From contig NZ_VSRY01000089.1 of NCBI RefSeq assembly GCF_008271805.1, positions 1 through 57,327 on the forward strand: a DNA stretch of 57,327 nt. Reading direction: 5' to 3'. The notes under the pieces are model-generated. The model saw only the letters and a list, made by a program, of their open reading frames with translations. It did no database searches and was not told the DNA's origin. Within the stretch, counting starts at the first letter, position 1. Each line of letters begins with the position of its first letter. A program made the position numbers and the translations under genes. The DNA is from Streptomyces sp. TRM49041 (GTDB lineage: Bacteria; Actinomycetota; Actinomycetes; Streptomycetales; Streptomycetaceae). Below, piece after piece: positions 32,565-41,383 of the stretch.

Positions 32565-34690
32565 CGGAACGCCCCGTCCCGCACCTCGTACAGAAACAGC
32601 GTTCCGTCTTCGTTCCGAAGCGCGTGTGTCACGTCCTGGGCGAAGGCCAGGGGCTTGGCCAGGCCCTGGTGGGTGGTCGTGAACACGCGCCGGGCGACGG
32701 CGGCCGTGGACGGGGTGGCCGTGTCGGACAGCGCGTCCAGCGTCGTCGCCACGAGGCCGACCGCGTCGTACGCCTCGGCGGACCAGCGCGCCGGGGCCGT
32801 GCCGTAGCGGGTGCGGTGGGCGGCGGCGAACGTGCGCAGCGGGGGCGCCGACGGGTCGATGTACGGGGCGCTGAACACCCAGCCCTCAGCGGCCGCGCCC
32901 GCGCCGGTCAGGAAGTCGGGGGTCATGATGTGCCAGACGCCCGCGCGGGCTCCCGTGAAGCCCTGCGCGGCCAGGGCGCGGGCGCAGGCGGCGGCGCGGG
33001 CGGGCGAGACGCCCGTGTGTACGACGGCCTGCGGGCGGGTGGCGAGGGCGTCGCGTACCGCCGGGGCGAAGTCGGCGTCGGTGGCCTCCACCGGATGGAC
33101 CGTCACCGTGCCCTCGTTCGGCGGGTACTCGCGCAGCCCGGAGGCCCATGCCCAGCCTGCCTTGCCCGCCGCCCGGTCGTCGATGACGGCGGTACGGGTA
33201 CTGCGCACGGTCCGGGTCAGGTAGCCGGTGAGGGGTGCTTGGAGGACGGTTTCGGGCGCCCGTGTGACGCACAGCGTGCGGTGCTCGCTCGTGGACAGCT
33301 TCAGGCCGGTGGAGACGTTGACGAGGACCATCGCCGTCCGGGCCTTCTCGAACAGTTCGGCCACCGCCTCCGCGGCCGCCTCGGCCGTCGGGCCGATCAC
33401 CGCCCGGACCGCCCCGTCCGCCAGCAGGGCACGCGCCGTCCGCTCCGCCCGTGCCGGGTCGCCGCCGTCGTCCGATACGCGGAGGGCGAGGCGGTACTTC
33501 TTCTCGGTACGGGAGTTGTGCGCGGCCACCGCCAGTCGGGCTCCCCGCTCGACCGCGCGGCCCGCGGCCCGCCCCGGGCCGCTCAGGTCGGCCAGGACGC
33601 CCAGGGTGTGTACAGGCAGGGGGGCGGCGTCCGGCGGGGTGGTGCGCGCGCGGCGGGACGCGACGTACGCGGTGACGCCGCCGCCCGTGGCGAGGGTCAC
33701 GGCTGCCGCGCCGCCCGCGAGCAGAAGCCCGCGGCGGCTCGGCGGCGGCGGGTCGTCGGCCCGGGTCGGCTCGGGCTCCTCCGGAGGGGGCGGGTCCAGC
33801 GCGGCCGAGGACCGTTCCGCGACCAGCCGCAGTACGGCCGCCGGGAGCCAGTCGCCGTCGCCCGTACCCGGCGTACCCGGCGTACCCGGCGCGGTCAGGG
33901 TGTCCCGTACCTCCGCGGCCGTCGGCCGGTCTCCCGGTGCCTTGGCGAGGCAGCGCAGCGCCGGCTCCCGTATGCCGTCCGGCACCGCTTCCACGTCCGG
34001 CTCCTCGTGGACGGTGCGGTAGAAGACGGCGAACGGGTCCCCACCGCCGAAGGGGCGGCGCCCTGACGCGGCGTAGGCCAGTACGCATCCCAGCGCGAAC
34101 ACGTCGCCCGCCGGGACAGCCTCGGCGCCCTTGTGGTCGGCCTGTTCGGGCGGTACGTAGCCGGGCGTGCCGACGATCGCCCCGTCCCGGGTCAGGGCGG
34201 AGGGCCCGACCGGACGGGCGATGCCGAAGTCGATGAGGCGGGGGCCGTCCATGGCGAGCAGGACGTTGCCGGGCTTGACGTCCCGGTGGATCAGCCCGGC
34301 TCCGTGCACCTCGGCGAGCGCGTCGGCGAGGCGGGCGCCCAGCACCCGTACCGTGCGTTCGGGCAGCGGGCCGTACGCGGCCACCGCCTCCGCCAGCGAG
34401 GGGCCGGGGACGAAGGGGGTGGCCAGCCACGGTTCGGCCGCGTCCGCGTCGGCGCCCGTCACCGGCACCAGCCAGGGGCTGTTGAGCCCCTCCGCCACCT
34501 CGGCCTCCCGCCGGAACCGGGCGCGGAACCCGGGGTCGGCGGTCTGGCCGGCGCGGATCACCTTCAGCGCGACGAGCGCCCCGCCCCCGGTGCGCGCCAG
34601 GTACACCACGCCCATGCCGCCCGCGCCCAGCCGGGCGAGCAGCCGGTGCCCGCCGACCTCCCGGGGGTCCTCTGCCCGCAGCGCGCGCAT
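32543..34690 (-). CDS. Ser/Thr protein kinase fused to a solute-binding domain (copy 1)
   Basis: This is a 715-residue membrane protein. The N-terminal Hanks-type kinase has GAGGMGVVYLA (P-loop), VALKVI (Lys), HRDVKPGNVLL, DFGIARP and GTPGYVPPEQA. A single transmembrane helix (RRGLLLAGGAAAVTLATGGGVTAYVAS) links to an extracytoplasmic type I periplasmic-binding domain of the branched-chain amino-acid/ABC-substrate type (VLADLSGPGRAAGRAVERGARLAV). Thus an outer sensor fused to a cytoplasmic kinase is predicted, with the ligand unknown. It is third in the operon, 30 bp after its paralogue, and its 3' end overlaps the DUF397 gene. Confidence 0.9.
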   Translation of the reverse strand: MRALRAEDPREVGGHRLLARLGAGGMGVVYLARTGGGALVALKVIRAGQTADPGFRARFRREAEVAEGLNSPWLVPVTGADADAAEPWLATPFVPGPSLAEAVAAYGPLPERTVRVLGARLADALAEVHGAGLIHRDVKPGNVLLAMDGPRLIDFGIARPVGPSALTRDGAIVGTPGYVPPEQADHKGAEAVPAGDVFALGCVLAYAASGRRPFGGGDPFAVFYRTVHEEPDVEAVPDGIREPALRCLAKAPGDRPTAAEVRDTLTAPGTPGTPGTGDGDWLPAAVLRLVAERSSAALDPPPPEEPEPTRADDPPPPSRRGLLLAGGAAAVTLATGGGVTAYVASRRARTTPPDAAPLPVHTLGVLADLSGPGRAAGRAVERGARLAVAAHNSRTEKKYRLALRVSDDGGDPARAERTARALLADGAVRAVIGPTAEAAAEAVAELFEKARTAMVLVNVSTGLKLSTSEHRTLCVTRAPETVLQAPLTGYLTRTVRSTRTAVIDDRAAGKAGWAWASGLREYPPNEGTVTVHPVEATDADFAPAVRDALATRPQAVVHTGVSPARAAACARALAAQGFTGARAGVWHIMTPDFLTGAGAAAEGWVFSAPYIDPSAPPLRTFAAAHRTRYGTAPARWSAEAYDAVGLVATTLDALSDTATPSTAAVARRVFTTTHQGLAKPLAFAQDVTHALRNEDGTLFLYEVRDGAFRYLGPFE

Positions 34691-34720
34691 GTCCGGTCCG
34701 CCTCCTCTGCCCCGGCCGTC

Positions 34721-36955
34721 TCAGCCGGACGACGACGAGGGCGAAGACGAAGGCGACGACGAAGGCGAGGGCGAGGGCGAGGGCGACGAGGGCGTGCTCA
34801 CGGCGCGCAGCCGCCCCCCGCCGACGCGCTGCCGGAACAGCTCGCGGCCCTGGAGTCTCCCCTTCTCCGTGAAGGCGTACGTCCGCACCAGTCCCTTGTA
34901 CGTACCCGAGGCGAGGGCCGCACCGAGCCGGTCCCGCGTCGGCCGGGTGGGCCCGGCGGTCTCGCCGGCCGCCGGGGGCTTCGCCAGCGCGGCGAGCCGT
35001 TGCAGGACCATCCGCGTCACGTCGTACGCCTCGGCCGCCCAGTGCGCGGGGCCGGCGCCGTAGCGTGCGCGGTGGGCGGCGGCGAAGTCGCGTACCCGGG
35101 CGTCCGACGGGTCGACGTACGGGGTGAACGTCTCCCAGCCCTCGCCCGCCTCGCCCGCCTCGCGCAGGAACGTCGCGTCCACCGCCGGGTAGCCGATGAG
35201 GCGCAGGCCGTCGAAGCCGCGGGCGGCGAGCTCGCGTGCGACGGCCACGCCGCCGGCCGAGGTGCCCAGGAAGGAGAAGCTGTCGATGCGGCGGGCGAGC
35301 ATGTCCGCGACGACGGGGCCGAAGGCGGTGGTGCCGCGCGGCACCACGCGCGCGTACGTGGCGATGCCGTTCTGGGGGAACAGCCGCTGCCCCAGCAGGC
35401 CCATCTCGGAGACACCCAGGGTGCCCGAGCGGTCCCACAGCACGCCGACGAGGCGGCTGCCGCGCTCCTTGAGCAGCCCGGCGTCACCGACGACCGTCAT
35501 CGGGTACGGCGGGATGGTCCGGAGATGGTGGCGGGCTCCGCTCTGTCCGTACGAGGCTGCGAGCGCGGTCGAGACGCTCAGCAGCGGCAGGCCCGCCTCG
35601 CCGTAGACGTCCTCCACGGCGAGCGCCGCCGAGTCGCCTGTGGGGCCCAGCACGGCGAACACGTCCGGGTCGCCGGCCAGCCGTCGGGCGGCGGTCACCG
35701 CGCGGGCGTCGTCGCCCCGGTCGTCGGCGACTTCCAGACCCACCGTGAAGGGCTGGTCCGCACGGGCGTTGAACTCCTCGACCGCCAGGCGGGCGCCCCT
35801 TTCCTGGGCGGTGCCCACGGCCCGGTCCGGACCGGTGAGGTCGCCCTGGAGGCCGAGCACCCAGCGCCGGTTTCCGCCCCCGGCCGCGGTCCCGCCGCCG
35901 GTCCCGCCGCCTCCGGTCCCGCCGTCGCGCAGCACGGTGGCCCAGAGAGCGGTACCGGCCCCGGCGGCGAGTACGGCGCCGCCCGCCGCCCACGCCAGGA
36001 TCCTCCGGCGGCCCGGCGCGGCCCCCTCCCGCGTGTCGTCGAGCCGGGTCGCCTCCCACTCCAGCAGGGAGAGCGCCTCGTCGGACCGCTGTGCGACGAG
36101 CCGTACGACGGGGTCCGGCAGCCAGTCGGCCGCGCTGCCAGGGGTGTCCTCGATCAGCGCCCCGTCGACCTCCGCGGGGGACGGCCGGTCGTCCGGGGCC
36201 TTCCTCAGGCAGCGCTCCAGCAGCGCCCGCAGCTCGTCGTCGGCGATCCCGCTCAGATCCGGCTCGTCGTGGACGGTCCGGTAAAGCTGGGCCTCCAGCG
36301 CGCCCGCCGTCCCGAACGGGAGCCGGCCGGTCGCGGCGTACGCCAGCACGCACCCGAGTGAGAAGACGTCGGCGGCCGGGCCGACCTCCCCGGCGCGTGC
36401 CTGCTCGGGCGCCAGGAAACCGGGCGTGCCGATCACCATGTGTTCGCTCGTCAGTTCCGTCGCCGTGGCCGAGTGGAACCTGGCGATACCGAAGTCGATG
36501 AGCCGGGGCCCGTCCAGGGCGAGGAGGACGTTCCCCGGCTTGACGTCCCGGTGCACCAGACCGGCCGTGTGCACGGCTTCGATCGCTCTCGCCAGCGTCT
36601 TGCCGAGGACCCGCACCGCGCGGGGCGGCAACGGGCCGGAGGCGGCGACGGCCTCGTCCAGCGAGGGTCCGGGCACATACCCGGTGGCCAGCCACGGCTC
36701 CCGGGCCTCCGTGTCGGCGTCCAGGACGGGGACCACCCAGGGGCCCTCCACCCGCCGTGCGGCGGCGACCTCGCGGCGGAACCGGGCCCTGAAGTCCGCC
36801 TCCTCCGCGAGTTCGGGCCGGATCACCTTCACGGCGGCGGGCTCACCGTCGTCCGACCGCGCCGCGTACACGACCCCCATGCCGCCGCTGCCGAGGCGGC
36901 GCAGCAGCCGGAATCCGCCGACACGGGAGGGGTCGGTCGCGAGCAGTCGCTCCAT
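34721..36955 (-). CDS. Ser/Thr protein kinase fused to a solute-binding domain (copy 2)
   Basis: This is a 744-residue paralogue of the next gene, from ATG 36955, which overlaps the lipoprotein stop (TGATG). The kinase has GSGGMGVVYAA, AAVKVI, HRDVKPGNVLL and DFGIARF. A helix (RRRILAWAAGGAVLAAGAGTALW) and a Gly-rich linker lead to the outer binding domain (GLQGDLTGPDRAVGTAQERGARLAVEEFN, DPDVFAVLGPTGDSAALAVEDVYGEAG). The last ~25 residues are a Ser/Pro tail (SPSPSPSSS), encoded by a GAC/GAG-rich repetitive stretch on the plus strand. The domain order suggests ligand sensing outside coupled to phosphorylation inside. Confidence 0.9.
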   Translation of the reverse strand: MERLLATDPSRVGGFRLLRRLGSGGMGVVYAARSDDGEPAAVKVIRPELAEEADFRARFRREVAAARRVEGPWVVPVLDADTEAREPWLATGYVPGPSLDEAVAASGPLPPRAVRVLGKTLARAIEAVHTAGLVHRDVKPGNVLLALDGPRLIDFGIARFHSATATELTSEHMVIGTPGFLAPEQARAGEVGPAADVFSLGCVLAYAATGRLPFGTAGALEAQLYRTVHDEPDLSGIADDELRALLERCLRKAPDDRPSPAEVDGALIEDTPGSAADWLPDPVVRLVAQRSDEALSLLEWEATRLDDTREGAAPGRRRILAWAAGGAVLAAGAGTALWATVLRDGGTGGGGTGGGTAAGGGNRRWVLGLQGDLTGPDRAVGTAQERGARLAVEEFNARADQPFTVGLEVADDRGDDARAVTAARRLAGDPDVFAVLGPTGDSAALAVEDVYGEAGLPLLSVSTALAASYGQSGARHHLRTIPPYPMTVVGDAGLLKERGSRLVGVLWDRSGTLGVSEMGLLGQRLFPQNGIATYARVVPRGTTAFGPVVADMLARRIDSFSFLGTSAGGVAVARELAARGFDGLRLIGYPAVDATFLREAGEAGEGWETFTPYVDPSDARVRDFAAAHRARYGAGPAHWAAEAYDVTRMVLQRLAALAKPPAAGETAGPTRPTRDRLGAALASGTYKGLVRTYAFTEKGRLQGRELFRQRVGGGRLRAVSTPSSPSPSPSPSSSPSSSPSSSSG

Positions 36956-37815
36956 CACTTCCGCTCCTCCCAGCCGACCCGGGCCAGGACCCGCGCCACC
37001 ATCGTCACCATCGGGCCGGTGAGGAGGTCCGTGCTCTCGTCCTCGGGCCGTCCTTCGGCGCCCTTCACCGCGGTGGACACCAGCACCGGGCCGACGCGGG
37101 CCTGCCACCACAGGTAGGGGTACGGCCCGCCGGGCCTCTCGTCGGCGAAGCCGCCCGTTTCGAGCAGGGCGTCCTCGGCGTACGTGTTCTGTCCCTCGCC
37201 GAAGTAGTGGGCCTGCGAGAACAGTCCGGTCAGCCGCTCGTGGGGGCCGAGCCGCTGCTCGGGGCAGCGCAGGGTCTCCTCCAGGGTGGCCGCGTGCGAC
37301 CAGTCGGCGGTTCCCGGGTCGCGGTACACGGTGACCGTCGCCGTCAGCCGGACCGTGCCCTTGCCGTCGGCGGCGGGCAGCTCGTACATGCGGGTCCGGC
37401 TGGCCAGAACGTCCTCGGGCAGCTCTCCCCGCTGCCACACGCAGTCGTCTCCCAGCACCGGCCACCAGCCGGTCCCCCGCTCGTACGGGGCGCCGCGCAC
37501 CACGCCCGGCCCGAACTCCTCGGGCCCGATCAGCACCGCGCCGATCAACTCCCTGGCCCGGGCGGGTGTCCTGGGCAGTTTCGCCGGGTCGGCCTCGACG
37601 TCCCGGCGGCTCCGCGGGCCGGCGCCGGTGTTGGCGGTGCCGGTGCCGGCGGGGCCGGTGCCGGTGCCGGTGCCGGTGCCAGGGCTCGCCGAGGGGCTTC
37701 CGTCCCGGGCCGACGGCCCGGACGCCGCGCTCCCGCTCGTCGTGCAGCCCGCGAGCAGCGTCCCGCACAGAGCGAGCGCCGCCCCTCCGGCACGTAACAG
37801 TCTTCCGTTCGCCAT
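36955..37815 (-). CDS. Lipoprotein of unknown function, first gene of the kinase operon
   Basis: This is a 286-residue protein from ATG 37815 with GGAACGGGGGC upstream; a longer frame to 37989 has no coding character. The signal peptide ends in the lipobox LLAGC (Cys ~24). A Ser/Pro/Gly-Thr linker (ASPGTGTGTGTGPAGTG) precedes a soluble domain with a conserved-looking start (ARARELIGAVLIGPEEFGPGVV) and TVRLTATVTVYRDP. It is coupled to the kinase fusion by TGATG, so it may present or modulate the ligand for the two sensor kinases. I do not recognise a named domain. Confidence 0.8.
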   Translation of the reverse strand: MANGRLLRAGGAALALCGTLLAGCTTSGSAASGPSARDGSPSASPGTGTGTGTGPAGTGTANTGAGPRSRRDVEADPAKLPRTPARARELIGAVLIGPEEFGPGVVRGAPYERGTGWWPVLGDDCVWQRGELPEDVLASRTRMYELPAADGKGTVRLTATVTVYRDPGTADWSHAATLEETLRCPEQRLGPHERLTGLFSQAHYFGEGQNTYAEDALLETGGFADERPGGPYPYLWWQARVGPVLVSTAVKGAEGRPEDESTDLLTGPMVTMVARVLARVGWEERK

Positions 37816-38192
37816 GAGCCCCCGTTCCGGCGTGCTGCCCCCGCCGCCCGTTCGCAGGAGCGTACCGTCCCGCACCACAATGCGCTTGCACAACGAGGAC
37901 GTTGTTGTTGCACATCGCGGTTGCAGGACGCACGGGCGGACCGTCTCGCCGTGGGTGCGGGCCGTGCCGTGCGGTCTCGGGTAGAGCACGACCCGGCAAC
38001 GCCTGCGCCTGCGCGGATGTTGCCCACCGTGACCGGCGCAGCGACGTCTCTCGCTCCTCGTCCGTCAGGACCACTCGGTCGTCGGCGACCCCATACACGC
38101 CATGAGCCGGCAGACTTCCACGGCCGAACAATGACTCGGGACACGGGCGCAACGCTTTCACTCGCCCATGGAGGCCCGCGCCGCGGCGGCGG

Positions 38193-38972
38193 TCAGTGCA
38201 CGGAGAAACCGCCGTCGACGAACACGGACTGGCCGGTGACGTACGCGGACGCGGGGCTCGCGAGGAACACCGCCGCGCCCGCGAAGTCCTCGGCGAGGCC
38301 GTTGCGGCCCACGAGGGTGCGTGCGGCCAGCGCGGCGACCTTCTCGGGGTCGGACGACAGGCGGGTGTTGAGCGGCGTCATCACGAACCCGGGCACGAGC
38401 GTGTTGCAGGTGACCCCGTACGGCGACCATGCCTCGGCCTGCGAGCGGGCCAGCGACTCCAGCGCGCCCTTGGACACCCCGTACGCGCCGCTCTGCACGA
38501 ACGCGCGGTGCGCCTGCTGCGAGGTGATGTGGATGATCCGGCCGTAGCCCCGCTCGGCCATGCCGGGGCCGAAGCGCCGGCCCAGCAGGAAGGGGGCCTC
38601 CAGGTTCACCGCCATGGTGGTGTCCCACACGTCCTCGCCCAGTTCGCCCATCGGCGGCCGCAGGTTGACCCCCGCGCTGTTCACCAGGATGTCGGGCTCG
38701 CCGAACGCCGCGACCGCCTGCTCGGCCGCCGCCCGCACCCCGTCCCGGGTACTCAGATCAGCGCTCGCCCAGGCCGCGCGGCACCCGAGCGCCTCCAGCG
38801 CTTCCACCGTGGCGACCAGCTCCTTCTCCCGCCGGGCGACGACCACCACACGGGCCCCGGCCCGGGCCAGGGCCTCGGCCACGGCCCGCCCGATACCGGA
38901 GCTGCCACCGGTCACCAGGGCCACGCGGCCGTCCAGCGAGAAGAGTTCGGAGAGATAGTCCCGCGATTCCAT
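38193..38972 (-). CDS. SDR family oxidoreductase (gluconate 5-dehydrogenase-like)
   Basis: This is a 259-residue classical short-chain dehydrogenase/reductase. LFSLDGRVALVTGGSSGIGRAVAEALA has the TGxxxGxG cofactor motif; ARR after VVVVA suggests NADP preference. NSAG, the catalytic Ser region ITSQQAHRAF, and YGVSK (Tyr, Lys) complete the triad. LVPGFVMTPLNTRL and YVTGQSVFVDGGFSVH are normal C-terminal blocks. The pattern resembles gluconate 5-dehydrogenase and related sugar-acid reductases, but the substrate cannot be read from the sequence. It stands alone, 380 bp from the kinase operon. Confidence 0.85.
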   Translation of the reverse strand: MESRDYLSELFSLDGRVALVTGGSSGIGRAVAEALARAGARVVVVARREKELVATVEALEALGCRAAWASADLSTRDGVRAAAEQAVAAFGEPDILVNSAGVNLRPPMGELGEDVWDTTMAVNLEAPFLLGRRFGPGMAERGYGRIIHITSQQAHRAFVQSGAYGVSKGALESLARSQAEAWSPYGVTCNTLVPGFVMTPLNTRLSSDPEKVAALAARTLVGRNGLAEDFAGAAVFLASPASAYVTGQSVFVDGGFSVH

Positions 38973-39410
38973 GCCGTCACCCTAGGAGCCGCACCGGGGG
39001 GCCGGGCCCTCGCCCCCGTCCCGTACGGCTGACGTACGGGACGTGTCGGTCATCCGCACCAGATCCGTCGCCGCGGCGGAACCCGGGTCCTGCGGGGTCC
39101 GTCCAAGCGGCGTACCGCCGGAGAGTCACCGCGGAGCGGTGTCGGCCCTCGTCCCTGGCTGCGATCGCCGACTCCCCCTCCCTGCCGCCTGCGGCCGGCG
39201 GCACGCACCCCGCCGCCGGTGCGCCCCCTCCCACAGCGCCGGTGGCGGGACCGGCCGGGGCCCGGCCTGGGAATCGGCCATGAATCGGCCGCCTGACAGC
39301 CCGTCGGCCTCGCGTCTGCGCGCATCCTTGACCTGGCAGTTACTTTCGCTTATGCGTGACTCCTTGGAAGTTTCCTTCACCCTCGTCACGCACGGCCGGA
39401 AGGAGCACCA
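38973..39410. other. Divergent intergenic region before the GH3 gene
   Basis: No gene is visible. The right part has a promoter-like pair, TTGACC (39328-39333) and TATGCG (39351-39356) with a 17-bp spacer, which would start transcription near 39363, about 48 bp before the GH3 start. The left part contains G+C-rich inverted repeats near 39027-39045 with no clear role. Confidence 0.5.
39328..39356 (+). promoter_or_regulatory. Candidate promoter of the GH3 gene
   Basis: TTGACC, a 17-bp spacer and TATGCG fit a vegetative sigma factor (HrdB-type) promoter. The pair lies 55 bp before the GTG start of the glycoside hydrolase gene. Confidence 0.5.
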
Positions 39411-41243
39411 GTGCACCACCGCGCCACCTCCAGACGTACCGTCCTCGCCGCCACGGCCACCGCCGCCGCGGCCGCCGCCACCGGAGCCGTACAGACGCCC
39501 GCAGTCGCCGCCACCGGCGACGGCACCGACCAAAACCGGCGGCGGCGCCTCGCCCGGACCGTCGGCCGTATGAGCCTGGAGGAGAAGGTCGGCCAGCTCT
39601 TCGTCATGCGGGTGTACGGGCACTCCGCCACCGACCCCGACCAGGCCGACATCGACGCCAACCTCCGGGAGATCGGCGTCCGTACCGCCGCCGAACTCGT
39701 CGCCACGTACCACGTCGGCGGCATCATCTACTTCGCCTGGGCGCACAACACCCGCGACCCGCACCAGATCGCCGACCTGTCCAACGGCATCCAGCGCGCC
39801 GGCCTGGCCGGGCGGACGCCGCTGCCGCTGCTCATCGCCACCGACCAGGAGCACGGCATCGTCGCGCGCGTGGGCGAGCCCGCGACGCTCCTGCCGGGTG
39901 CCATGGCCCTGGGCGCGGCGGGATCGCGCGACCACGCCCGGCACGCCGCGCACCTCGCGGGCACCGAACTGGCCGCGCTGGGCATCCGCCAGAACTACGC
40001 GCCCGTCGCCGACGTGAACGTCAACCCCGCCAACCCGGTGATCGGCGTCCGCTCCTTCGGCGCCGACCCGCGGGCCGTGGCCCGGCTGGTCGCAGCGCAG
40101 GTGAAGGGCTACCAGGGCGCGGGCGTCGCGGCGACCGCCAAGCACTTCCCGGGCCACGGCGACACCACCGACGACAGCCACACCAAGCTGCCGTACATCC
40201 ACCACACCCGCGAGCAGTGGCGCGCCCTCGACGCCCCGCCGTTCCGGGCCGCGATCGCCGCCGGGATCGGCTCCGTCATGACCGCGCACATCGTCGTGCC
40301 GTCCCTCGACCCGGCCGAGGACCCGGCGACCCTCTCCCGGCCCATCCTCACCGGCATCCTGCGTGAGCGGCTGGGCTACGACGGGGTCGTGGTGACCGAC
40401 TCGCTCGGCATGGAGGGCGTCCGTACGAAGTACGGCGACGACCGGGTGCCGGTGCTCGCCCTGAAGGCGGGGTGCGACCAGTTGCTCAACCCGCCGGACC
40501 TCGATCTGGCCTGGAACGCCGTCCTCGACGCGGTACGCGGCGGCGAGATCAGCGAGAAGCGGCTCGACGAATCGGTTCTCCGGATTCTGCGGCTCAAGGC
40601 CGGGCTGGGGCTGTTCCGCCACCCCTACGTCACCCACGAGGGCGTCGACCGCGTCGTCGGCACGCAGGCCCACCTCGACGCCGCCGACCGTATCGCCGAG
40701 GCGACCACCACCCTGCTCCTCAACTCCGGCGGCCTGCTGCCCCTCAGCCGCCGCACGCACCGCGATGTCCTCGTCGTCGGCGCCGACCCGGCGTCCCCCT
40801 CCGGCACGACGGGTCCGCCGACCACGACCCTCGCCACCGCCCTCACCGAACTGGGCTTCGTCGCCACGGCCCTGTCCACCGGTACCGCCCCCACCGCCGC
40901 CCGCATCGAGCAGGCGGTCGCCGCGGCGGCCGGCAAGGACGCGGTCGTCGTCGGGACGTACAACGTGACCGCGACCGGCCCGCAGAGCACCCTGGTCGCC
41001 CGGCTCGCCGCGACGGGCGTCCCGGTCGTGACCGTCGCCATCCGCAACCCGTACGACATCGCCCACCTCGGCGGGCAGCGGGCCACCCTCGCCACGTACG
41101 CGTGGACCGACGTGGAACTGCGCGCCGCCGCCCGCGTCATCGCCGGCCGGGCCCGGCCGAAGGGACGGCTGCCCGTGCCGGTGCAGCGCGCGGACGACCC
41201 GGCCCAGGTGCTGTACCCGATCGGGTACGGCCTGTCGTACTGA
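39411..41243 (+). CDS. Secreted glycoside hydrolase family 3 (NagZ-like beta-N-acetylhexosaminidase)
   Basis: This is a 610-residue protein from GTG 39411, behind the strong site AAGGAG. A twin-arginine signal (RRTVLAATATAAAAAATG) exports it. Residues ~45-400 are the GH3 barrel: GRMSLEEKVGQLFV, catalytic Asp in DGVVVTDSLGMEGV, and KHFPGHGDTTDDSH, the NagZ-type His/Asp dyad loop. The C-terminal ~200 residues form the alpha/beta GH3_C domain (LLLNSGGLLPL, VAIRNPYDI). It probably removes terminal GlcNAc from cell-wall muropeptides or chitin oligosaccharides outside the cell. It is monocistronic, ending before a hairpin at 41306-41349. Confidence 0.9.
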   Translation: MHHRATSRRTVLAATATAAAAAATGAVQTPAVAATGDGTDQNRRRRLARTVGRMSLEEKVGQLFVMRVYGHSATDPDQADIDANLREIGVRTAAELVATYHVGGIIYFAWAHNTRDPHQIADLSNGIQRAGLAGRTPLPLLIATDQEHGIVARVGEPATLLPGAMALGAAGSRDHARHAAHLAGTELAALGIRQNYAPVADVNVNPANPVIGVRSFGADPRAVARLVAAQVKGYQGAGVAATAKHFPGHGDTTDDSHTKLPYIHHTREQWRALDAPPFRAAIAAGIGSVMTAHIVVPSLDPAEDPATLSRPILTGILRERLGYDGVVVTDSLGMEGVRTKYGDDRVPVLALKAGCDQLLNPPDLDLAWNAVLDAVRGGEISEKRLDESVLRILRLKAGLGLFRHPYVTHEGVDRVVGTQAHLDAADRIAEATTTLLLNSGGLLPLSRRTHRDVLVVGADPASPSGTTGPPTTTLATALTELGFVATALSTGTAPTAARIEQAVAAAAGKDAVVVGTYNVTATGPQSTLVARLAATGVPVVTVAIRNPYDIAHLGGQRATLATYAWTDVELRAAARVIAGRARPKGRLPVPVQRADDPAQVLYPIGYGLSY

Positions 41244-41305
41244 ACGTACGAGACGCTCCCCTTCATCTCCGTACGTGCGGCCGGGCGGGGAGCGGGATGT
41301 GGGGT

Positions 41306-41349
41306 GCGCGCACCGGCTGTGACGTATGCCCGTCGGTGCCGGTGCGCGC
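41306..41349. terminator. Bidirectional terminator hairpin
   Basis: Twelve-bp perfect arms (GCGCGCACCGGC / GCCGGTGCGCGC) around a 20-base loop lie between the convergent GH3 and S37 peptidase genes. Confidence 0.65.
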
Positions 41350-41383
41350 GTCCCGTCGTCCGTGCGGTGCGGCTGCCGGCGTA

